From Lepidostoma basale (lineage: Eukaryota > Arthropoda > Insecta > Trichoptera > Lepidostomatidae): a stretch of 64,000 nt of DNA. The translations under genes were made by a program, and so were the position numbers. Position 1 is the stretch's first letter. Each line of letters opens with the position of its first letter. Shown here in pieces: positions 58,401 to 64,000 of the stretch. Location: assembly GCA_022606425.2 (NCBI GenBank), contig JAHDVF020000192.1, forward strand, positions 372,001-436,000, given 5' to 3'. The notes under the pieces were generated by a model, which saw nothing but the letters and a program-made list of their open reading frames with translations, did not search any database and was not told the origin of the DNA.

Positions 58401-59513
58401 AATAATAATTATAATTAATAATAATAATTATAATTAATAATAATAATTATAATTAATAATAATAATTATAATTAATAATAATAATTTTGTTTGTATTAGT
58501 AAAACTTCGAATTCGATTCATCAGTCTATACTGTTCTTCTTCTTATTCTGCTTTATTTAGGACTGTGTCCTGTTATTTCTCGGAGCCTGTTCCTGGGATG
58601 CAGATGTCCAACTGTCTCGCCATCTTTTAGGTGGTCTTCCTGCAGGTAGATTTCCTGTTGGTACTTTATTTGCGGCTATATTTATCACTCTTTCAGAACA
58701 TGCCCTTTCCACATGATCTCTCCAGTAGCGTCTTCTCAGTCTTCCCCATCGCACGACATCTTCTACATTCCATATCTTGCTGAATCTTTTATTTCAGAAT
58801 TTCTTATTCTGTCTTGGAATGCCGTTCCCGCAACGGATCGGAGAGTCTTCATTTCTGTGGTTCTTAGGAGATTTTTTATTCTGATGGTGTCAGCTCTCGT
58901 TTCTATTCCATATGTCATTATAGGTTAATATAATGACATATGGAATAGAAACGAGACGAGAGAAGTTCTATACTGTTAATTCTTAGAATCATTTATATTT
59001 GTAAATGGCCACATTTAATTGTTCATTTTTATAAATGTATTACAATCTCTGTTTATTACCCAAAATAAATATACATATTCTACTCCAGATCATTTATACT
59101 TACGAATACTTTAAAATGCCCTCCAAATCTGAATTCCAAATTATCACAGTTTTATCCTGTCCTCCGGAAGCAAATTTTTTGCCATCCTTTGAATAGGCGA
59201 CAGAATATATCTTGTCTTTATGGCCTCGCAAAAGTTTTATTAAAATTCCATCATTTGGGTTATAAACCATGATGTTCTCATCCGCAGCCACAATGAGTTG
59301 ATTGCCATTTGGACTATAGCAAGCGCTGTGTAGGCTAAAATATCACAAAAGTTAAATTATATTACGCTAACAATTTAGGAACCAATTTAAGTAATAGATT
59401 ACATATTTAAAATAATGTAATTAATTAAACAGGATGGTCGAGTAAACGTACCAAGAAAAGTCATCACTAGCAGCTTCCTGTATTTTTAACATCCAATTCC
59501 TTATGACACGCAT
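43461..59513 (-). CDS. IFT122: Intraflagellar transport protein 122 (IFT-A subunit, Oseg1/WDR10), complete, 19 exons
   Basis: Core subunit of the IFT-A complex, which drives retrograde ciliary transport; insects use it in sensory-neuron cilia. Exons, 5' to 3': 59513-59452, 59334-59104, 57997-57781, 57538-57388, 56183-55831, 55298-55029, 53278-53114, 52212-51974, 51617-51464, 51238-51083, 49505-49348, 48753-48479, 48353-48197, 47509-47315, 46732-46624, 45721-45562, 45199-45021, 44235-44077, 43616-43461. All borders are GT-AG and phases sum to 1182 codons, close to the known family length. The start MRVIRNW resembles the conserved vertebrate MRAVLTW. WD repeats occupy the N-terminal half (LLRGHKDKIYSVAYSKDG; IQCLAYNP; CAWSPDGQ), a TPR/alpha-solenoid follows (EAYEIACLGV; AEWASHINEPRVAAEMF), and C-terminal CxxC pairs suggest zinc ribbons (LCYRC, CQHC, ACPHC, CCAFC). 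Introns hold many transposon fragments. Exon 18 can also read through its donor to an alternative stop at 43966. Confidence 0.96.
44290..44590 (-). pseudogene. LINE-I (L2/CR1-like) C-terminal remnant in IFT122 intron 17
   Basis: The frame reads APHYLTNLCKLI, then STLRF and SRHQGALNFADRAFGIVGPA, the typical end of L2/CR1-type LINE proteins before the final WN-LP motif, which has decayed here. Confidence 0.5.
45795..45905 (+). pseudogene. LINE-A 3' end fragment in IFT122 intron 15
   Basis: ATATCAGGAAAGAACAGTGT, GGCAGTGCATTCTTTCCGCT and the terminal GATGGTTAGTTAG are LINE-A tail signatures. Heavily decayed. Confidence 0.65.
46775..46970 (+). pseudogene. LINE-A 3' end fragment in IFT122 intron 14
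   Basis: ACATGATATGACCAAATTAA, ATGAATGTGAAGGAAGCTAA and CTACCTACCCTTCTGGAGAA align with the LINE-A C-terminus and tail. Decayed. Confidence 0.65.
47695..48110 (+). pseudogene. LINE-D type 3' end in IFT122 intron 13
   Basis: The frame LEDVGLFVPDRYLRQRQHR, then LFYLPAARTNLPLVTIRW, is followed by 3' sequence ending AATAAACTGATTTGATTTGA. It lies opposite to the host gene. The interior of the H1 hAT-type element at 17829-18322 contains the same 3' sequence. Confidence 0.75.
48843..49110 (-). pseudogene. LINE-A remnant in IFT122 intron 11
   Basis: Complements of LINE-A signatures in order (CTAACTAATCATAATGC, then TTTTCATTAGTTTGTTCTTA, TGCATTTGACACTCAATTAT and ATGAGATCTCATTTC). Confidence 0.65.
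49576..51002 (+). mobile_element. hAT-type element of family H1 enclosing a LINE reverse transcriptase, 8-bp target duplication
   Basis: 1427 bp. Left end CAGTGGCGGTACTCCCATAG; right end, read inward, CAGTGGCGGTACTCCCATAA; these terminal repeats extend about 38 bp with few mismatches. The perfect 8-bp duplication TGTATAGT lies at 49568-49575 and 51003-51010. The first 180 bp match element H1 at 17829-18322, including the LINE-F-like block. The rest is a LINE reverse transcriptase (49800-50891) and an A-rich stretch just before the right end. It sits in IFT122 intron 10 and lacks a transposase. Either a LINE inserted into an H1 element, or the hAT machinery mobilised captured LINE sequence. 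Confidence 0.9.
49800..50891 (+). pseudogene. LINE-H reverse transcriptase (C-terminal 360 codons, open)
   Basis: The open frame starts upstream of its first ATG (LILDFKKAFDTVHLDTLLDK) and includes FGVPQGSILGPLLYILYIND, the polymerase motif YADDLAIF, LTLNVKKCNIIHF, LDYVKYLGLTMDRQLKWTKH and the C-terminal LNNGLKLYNELPKDTRN, ending at a stop at 50889-50891. These are reverse transcriptase motifs of the jockey/CR1 type. No endonuclease or start codon remains, so it is 5' truncated, but the frame is intact for more than 1 kb, suggesting a recent arrival. Confidence 0.9.
52665..53030 (+). pseudogene. LINE-D type 3' end in IFT122 intron 7
   Basis: ILVPNRYL-like frame (GIFVPNRYL, RLFYLLAARTNLPLVM) with stops, then 3' sequence ending AAATAAACCTTATTTGAATT. 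More decayed than the copy at 47695-48110. Confidence 0.7.
53555..53665 (-). repeat. Unclassified dispersed repeat, copy 2
   Basis: Reverse-orientation match to 27388-27510: ACACTATGATACTTCAACAT at one end and GATGTTGGCATCATCAAGTG at the other. In IFT122 intron 6. Confidence 0.6.
53930..54460. repeat. Inverted repeat in IFT122 intron 6; right arm interrupted by a MITE
   Basis: The left arm (about 53930-53995) is the reverse complement of 54125-54177 joined to 54431-54455. The left arm reads through ACAATTATACATGGCATAAA without interruption, while the right arm holds the 249-bp TIR element at exactly that point. The interior shows nothing else recognisable. Confidence 0.8.
54178..54426. mobile_element. 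TIR MITE T1 (GAAGACTACAGGGG ends) with 4-bp AATT duplication
   Basis: 249 bp. Both ends read GAAGACTACAGGGGAAAAAC inward, continuing AAGGAATGTCAGT. The target AATT is duplicated (54174-54177 and 54427-54430), and the unoccupied site in the opposite palindrome arm shows a single AATT. No coding capacity. Its ends match the larger element at 60654-62923. Confidence 0.9.
54438..54975 (-). pseudogene. LINE-I (L2/CR1-like) C-terminal fragment in IFT122 intron 6
   Basis: Open frame HLKDLHWYKCLERIQYKLCW, TVFKALHRIAPAYISNLC, then RANASSLPTNFLDRAFMVAG, LSAWNMLPARLT and FKSKKTS. This is the familiar end of L2/CR1-type LINE proteins (LHWLP..RI.YK, TYKALHGLAP.YLS, DRAF.V..P..WN.LP). 5' truncated. Confidence 0.82.
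56230..57310 (-). pseudogene. LINE-A reverse transcriptase in IFT122 intron 4, longest copy
   Basis: Same strand as the host gene. From the 5' side: LWKILSEYGISTKLITAIKS, LYTESTASVRVNGD, GVKQGCVMS; a frame change near 57150, consistent with one missing base; then WLFNLYMDNCMKELKG, the YADDAVLL polymerase motif, FVYLGSMFTRDGRVERDIER, VHNGVLLPTFMYGSEAWNWQ, MRSLRRMC; a second frame change near 56570; and GRPRKTWHDQINKILNIG to PYPFGETA. It ends in GTTAGTTAGTTAG. Endonuclease and N-terminal parts are missing. Confidence 0.9.
58379..58490. repeat. Minisatellite, 19-bp AT-only unit, about six copies
   Basis: Head-to-tail units of AATAATAATAATTATAATT, nearly identical, in IFT122 intron 2 next to a LINE-G fragment. 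Confidence 0.9.
58510..58925 (-). pseudogene. LINE-G C-terminal fragment in IFT122 intron 2
   Basis: Frames read ETRADTIRIKNLLRTTEMKT, LRSVAGTAFQDRIRNSEIK and, after a shift, VRWGRLRRRYWRDHVERACS, LPAGRPPKRWRDSW and NNRTQS. The related tail is at 37650-37925. Confidence 0.75.
58908..58960. repeat. Short palindrome around ATTCCATATGTCATTATA
   Basis: TCCATATGTCATTATA is followed after a few bases by TATAATGACATATGGAATAG, then GAAACGAGACGAGAG, a partial inverted duplication of the LINE-G sequence beside it. Confidence 0.65.
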
Positions 59514-59864
59514 TTTGAAAAATCTTATCAATCGTATTCCCGTTAAATATTCCTCAAACAGTCATATGACACTAACACAGTATAAATTTTGATAGAAGAT
59601 GTCATCAAAATGATAACACATTCCGTACTTGATGGATTAATCAATCATTATTCTAGTTTACTTAAAAAATGCAATAAAAAATAATAAACTAATAAGAATG
59701 CATAAAAACTGTTTGAAAATAATAATATTCGAACATCGTTATAATCAAATTAATTAAAACTTTAAAATGTATACTAATTACATTTTTATATCATTAAACA
59801 AAAATAAAGTAGGTAACGTCTTTGTCCTTAGAACGATCGGTCGAATGTTGTGACCGGGGAAGCG

Positions 59865-59878
59865 GTAACTATGGAAAC
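59865..59878 (-). promoter_or_regulatory. Candidate RFX/Daf-19 X-box upstream of IFT122
   Basis: Read on the gene strand the site is GTTTCCATAGTTAC, matching 13 of 14 positions of the X-box consensus RYYNYYATRRNRAC. It lies about 350 bp upstream of the IFT122 start codon, in DNA where I saw no transposon. RFX factors control intraflagellar transport genes in worms and flies, which makes the placement meaningful. The single mismatch (T for R at position 12) and the unknown transcription start keep this a candidate. Confidence 0.5.
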
Positions 59879-60071
59879 CAGTTTTTCATAAACATCAAAT
59901 AGATAATATAACTATAACCATAGATAATATAACTAGTCTCACAGTTGTCAAAATTACCATAAAGTAATTGCACAATTATATCGCTTTACAAACCGTTTTT
60001 ATTATTATTAATTTAAATATTTTGTGTTTAGCAAATAATCTTTTTATCTTTACAATTTTTTTTACAAAATA

Positions 60072-60235
60072 GTGACCTGGGGGTCCTGGGTTTAGGCCTG
60101 GGCTTAAGCAAAAGGGGACCTGGATTTAAGCCTGGACACAACCAGATTCCTTTTGCATAATAATGAGTTCTTTTATGTTCATATTGGAGATTGTGTAATA
60201 AATTCTAATGCCATTGATTCGAATTCTTGGAGTTG
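60072..60235 (+). repeat. SINE S1 remnant upstream of IFT122
   Basis: GGATTTAAGCCTGGACACAA and CCAGATTCCTTTTGCATAAT, then TCATATTGGAGATTGTGTAA match the S1 body. The head is partly duplicated and degraded. Confidence 0.6.
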
Positions 60236-60954
60236 TTCTTTTTTATTAAAAAAACTTGATTCATTCCGGAATATATGGATGCAGAAATAATAACTAATCT
60301 ATTTGAATTTCAACAATTTATTGACGCAAAAGTAAAACTACACAATTGGTTTAGTAATTATAAACTAAGCGGTGGAATCAAAATTCTCATAAAATTCCGT
60401 TTTGCGTAAATTTCCCGAAAATTTTTCAAAAAATTGATGTATATACAGAATGATCACATTATTTGGAGAAAACTAATTTTTGCGGTTGGTAACTATTGCG
60501 TTAATTGAGATTCTTAATGTTTCCTGGCTCCTGTTATTAGCCATTCCTATCCATTCTCCATATGTTCCCAGTTTCTTCCGGTCTGTTTTGACACAGTTCG
60601 CCGGTCATTATTTTTGCCTTTTTTCACGCGGCACCCATATAGACATAATATTTGAAGACTACAGGGGAAAAACAAGGAATGTCAGTTAAAATTCAAAATA
60701 AATGTAATAATGCCATCTAGTGGCATTTGTACGTATCTATCCACAGTAAAAATTTCATATTCAAAAATCATGTGTGTCATCGACTATGGCCAGTTAATCG
60801 ATTGCTTTAACAAGGCAAGAACATGAGGGTCCGCGCGCTAAAAGTCAAAAACCGGCAATGTCACATTTACAGCTCGAGTTCAGGCGCCGTTGTTTCGTGT
60901 TTCTTTTGTTGTGTTTGTTGGTTAGATACGCTTGTTTACTGTTTTTTTTAACTA

Positions 60955-61096
60955 AATAACCATCACGCCGTCTCCCCGAAAGGGTAGGCAGAAAGAATGG
61001 ACTGTCACACTTTAATCGATGCGGCACTCCATCCTTCTCTTTTCGCCCCGCGGGAGACGCGGTGTGATGGGTTGCGAACCTCATCGCCACCAATAG
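60955..61096 (-). repeat. SINE-like foldback, family P, inside transposon T1
   Basis: Begins with CCATCACGCCGTCTCCCCGA on the + strand and ends GGGTTGCGAACCTCATCGCC. A full-length copy that shows the inverted halves clearly. Confidence 0.85.
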
Positions 61097-61864
61097 GCAT
61101 CTCCTGCGCACACTTCGATCTTCCAACATCCACAAAATAAATCTTAAACAAATAATATAAAATACAATGATATAAAATAAAATAACAAAATAAAAATAAT
61201 TTAATACAAAATGTTATTTTTAGATGGTGCACATTTGTCTATTTAATTTATGTTCCACGAATCCACCATTTTTTAAATTTAGCACAAAATGTAATAACAC
61301 ATAATATTTTTCCGATGTTGCACATGTTGACATGGACGATCCGGACTTTTGTGTTTATTTAATTTATGTTACACGTATCCACCGTTTTTTAAATTAGCTG
61401 TTATATGATTTAATTAATGTTCCACGTATCCATTTTTTTATTTGGCAGTAATTAGGCACTTAAAACCAACCAACACCAGCAAGAACTTTAAAAGAATATT
61501 GATGAAATTATTCAAATTGTCATTGGAACAAATGAAAAATTTATTTTGACACCTGTCAAAATTCTTTATATAAACGAAAAAACTTGTATAATTTTGACAT
61601 TAAAACAGTACAAACGTATTACGTCTCACAATTAACTATTATAAAGTGCGGCAACAATCAAATTGACCAAAACAATTCACTTATACACGTAATTTCTCTA
61701 AAATCACGGGAGCACCACATGAACCAAACCAAATTTTCAAATCAGAATCAAGGTATCCCATAATCGTAATCAAGGTACTGTTTTTTTTTCTTTCAATAAA
61801 GTTGAATTACTTAATATATCTAGTAGCAGTGACGAAAATACGCGAGTGAAGTCAGCAGAGCGAA

Positions 61865-62580
61865 AAAAATGTGTAAAGGATGCATTAGAGATGTAATGAA
61901 AACATTAAATTTACAAAGTCATGAAAGCCGTGAAAACTGCGGTTGTAAGCGTTTGAAATGCTTTGAAACTGTGAGTGAAGTAGAAAGCTGCTTAATAATT
62001 TGAACAGTTTAGAATCCGTAACCCAACAAAATACTTATTTGGCTTCCATGATATCAGTCAAAAATGTCAAGTAGCGCCGATCACGAAAACCAGACGAAGA
62101 GTTCTCATATTCGTTCATAGTGAAAGTAGTTCGAGAGCAAGGTTGTGTGGAAAATCCTTTCTGCTTTAAAGCTTATTGTTCAATTTTTGGAATAACCAAA
62201 TCTAAAGTACAGTATCATCAAGCAGGACTGAAATTTTCAGGTACTACACAAATAGATAAAAGAGGAAAACATGGTAATCGCCATAATAGACTGAAATCTC
62301 AAATAGGGCATGATATAAAAGACACTTAAAATCATTCAAAGGACAAACAAAAAAAACTCAAAAATGTATCTACCCGAGGAGTTTAACATCCAGAAGGTTT
62401 ATAAACTGTTCTTAGAAAAATTTCCACAACACATGCTATCTTACGAATCTTACAGAGCTCAAAGAAATATAAAATTTCGTTTGGATACCCAAGGTCCGAT
62501 AAAAGTACCAAGATCCCCTGGTACTGAAACGATTTTGTTCGGAAGAAGCTCATCAGTTTTTCAGTAATCTGCCAAATTTA
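61865..62580 (+). pseudogene. Broken transposase-like gene of element T1
   Basis: Fragments in different frames: NCGCKRLKCFETVSEVE, then VVREQGCVENPFCFKAYCSI, FGITKSKVQYHQAGLKF, DKRGKHGNRHNRLKSQIGHD, then MYLPEEFNIQKVYKLFLEKF and SFGYPRSDKST. The order (cysteine-rich start, RGKH..R block, the LP.EFNI.K.Y block, FGYPRSD) matches a transposase-like family I recognise from many insect genomes without being able to name its superfamily. Stops and frameshifts make it inactive. Start and stop are not defined. Confidence 0.65.
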
Positions 62581-62929
62581 TCTTAAGAATAAAACAGAAG
62601 AAGGAAAGACGAAGAATAATAATGAGTTAAAGAGACAATAGTTTTCAATAATAAGCAAAAACCGTGAATGTCACTGACATTCATTGTTCTTGTATTTCTT
62701 TTTGTGATTCTGTTTTGATTTTATTAAATTTTCTCAGAATCCATGTTATATTTTATTTGTTTTTCAGTCTAGTATTGAAAAATATAAGTTTACTGATAAT
62801 AAAAACATCAAGGCTTGGAGTCAGACACTTAAATAAGAAATATATAGACTTTGATTGGCTTTATTCTCAATTTATTCAAATTAACCTTCTACCGACATTC
62901 TTTGTTTTTCCCCTGTAGTCTTCATTTGA

Positions 62930-63010
62930 TGTCCTGTCTTCTTGCATTCTTTCTACATGACTAGCCCACCGTAAGCATTTAGGCTTAGAGAATCTCATCA
63001 ATACTCTAGA
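62930..63010 (-). pseudogene. LINE tail fragment next to transposon T1
   Basis: The - strand reads LMRFSKPKCLRWASHVERMQ then EDRTSN, a LINE C-terminal GH-ERM-type block. Too short to assign to a family. Confidence 0.5.
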
Positions 63011-63379
63011 GGTTCTAGTTGAAGATTTATTGTGATTCTATACAATTTTGTTCTTCTCCAGCATTGGTCCAAAAAAATTCCTCAGAACCTTCTATTGAAA
63101 AGAAATTCCATTAGAGAAAAATAAATCCAATCTCCGTCTACGTAGGTACTTATAAAAGATAACTTAATAATTAATAACAAAATTTTGACAACTTGCAATA
63201 CTTTTAATATGAAACGTCAGAATATAATTTTGTAAACAATGTGCATATGAAACCAAAAACGTTTTGAGAATATCCAATACAATTAATTGAGCTTTTAAAA
63301 CTTATAAGAATCTAACAATTGACGGCGTTCTCACACGCAATTGTTTTTGAGCGGTTATTCCGACATATTCTGTCATTGC

Positions 63380-63700
63380 AGGCATACGACAAGAGGATAC
63401 CCTAAGCCCATTTTTGTTCAATTTGATAATGGATGAACTCATAGAATAGATCCAGTCACCACAACTAGGATTTAGGACGGAAGAGGAATTTTTTAATATG
63501 GTCTGTTATGCAGATGATGCTATAATCGTAGCTGAGAATAATAATGACTTACAAAAATTTCTAGACAGTAGTCTGTAAAGCCTGTAAAAAATATAACATG
63601 GCAATTTCTACAGAAAAGATATCGAGAAGAAGAAATACAAGCCCAAGTGGGCTAAGCAGCTGCAATCTCTGGTGCTCTAAAATCCAAAATATAGAAAACA
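63380..63700 (+). pseudogene. Reverse transcriptase fragment with YADD motif
   Basis: The frame GIRQEDTLSPFLFNLIMDEL (one stop follows), then LGFRTEEEFFNMVCYADDAI and IVAENNNDLQKFL, is a polymerase palm region. After about 63580 the frame breaks, and at about 63711 sequence of LINE-A type starts. Confidence 0.8.
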
Positions 63701-63710
63701 GACCACATAC

Positions 63711-64000
63711 AGACCGAATTTGTTTATCTGGGAAGCATGTTTACAAGAGATGGTAGAATGGAGAAAGATATCGGAAGAAGGGTTGGAGCTGGAAACAAAA
63801 TAAATGGTGCAGTCAAAGTCATTACCGCAAATAGAAATATATCGACTGAAGCAAAGATGGCAGTGCACAATGGAGTTCTAGTCCCGACCCTTATGTGTGG
63901 AAGTGAAGCTTGTAGTTGGCAGAAGAAGGATGAAAGTAGGATAAATGCCGTAGAAGTTAGGTCACCAAGAAGAATGTCCGGAAAAACAATGTATGATAGA
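63711..64000 (+). pseudogene. LINE-A reverse transcriptase fragment at the window edge
   Basis: The frame TEFVYLGSMFTRDGRMEKDI, GRRVGAGNKINGAVKVITAN, MAVHNGVLVPTLMCGSEACS, WQKKDESRINAVEVRS runs off the window end. Close to the - strand copy at 56558-57154. Confidence 0.85.

Larger units (their letters stand above)
60654..62923 (+). mobile_element. Decayed DNA transposon T1, probable autonomous relative of the MITE at 54178-54426
   Basis: Roughly 2.3 kb. The left end GAAGACTACAGGGGAAAAAC and first 150 bp match the MITE left half; the last 90 bp and the end CCCCTGTAGTCTTC match its right half. Flanks show ATTT on both sides (60650-60653 and 62924-62927), again a 4-bp duplication. The interior carries a broken transposase-like gene and a family P foldback SINE (60955-61096). 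The 4-bp duplication would fit the Sola superfamily, but that is inference. Confidence 0.8.

Noticed and set aside
58379..58490. CRISPR-like regular repeats
   Set aside because: The 19-bp units are contiguous without spacers and contain only A and T; this is a minisatellite in a eukaryotic intron.

Overview
The window looks like nuclear DNA of an insect, possibly a lepidopteran, although the order is only a guess. It is AT-rich, has GT-AG introns and is crowded with LINEs, tRNA-derived SINEs, hAT-type elements and foldback repeats. Nothing in it suggests a bacterium, organelle or virus.

Only two host genes were recognised, and they converge tail to tail. On the + strand, nine exons (32162-39923) encode the C-terminal 749 residues of a discoidin domain receptor tyrosine kinase (DDR): end of the discoidin domain, discoidin-like domain, transmembrane helix, juxtamembrane region and a full kinase domain. 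The first exon seen opens inside the discoidin domain and no earlier exon was found, so roughly the first 32 kb is probably one very large DDR intron. On the - strand, nineteen exons (59513 down to 43461) encode a complete 1181-residue IFT122 (Oseg1) protein of the intraflagellar transport A complex. All nineteen exon phases agree, and a near-consensus RFX X-box lies about 350 bp upstream of its ATG. The roughly 3.5 kb between the two stop codons is nearly free of transposons and probably holds the 3' UTRs.

1-32161: repeat-rich DNA with remnants of several LINE families (called A to I here), a pogo-like MITE (9179-9560), two hAT elements with 8-bp target duplications (17829-18322 and 21237-22052), long palindromes (295-405 and 26250-26447) and a foldback MITE (24778-25017). 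Islands of unique DNA of more balanced composition lie between them and may be regulatory.

32162-43460: DDR exons, introns carrying two nested hAT/SINE insertions and LINE tails, then the clean 3' region.

43461-59513: IFT122, whose introns hold reverse transcriptase fragments, including a hAT-type element (49576-51002) that encloses a LINE reverse transcriptase, and a TIR MITE (54178-54426) whose empty site is preserved in the opposite arm of the surrounding inverted repeat.

59514-64000: the IFT122 upstream region, then a decayed roughly 2.3 kb DNA transposon (60654-62923) that is probably the autonomous relative of that MITE, then fused reverse transcriptase fragments.

The strongest mobile-element observations are four hAT-type insertions with perfect 8-bp duplications, the enclosure of LINE sequence inside one hAT-type family, and a SINE-like foldback whose two halves both derive from the tail of LINE-A.
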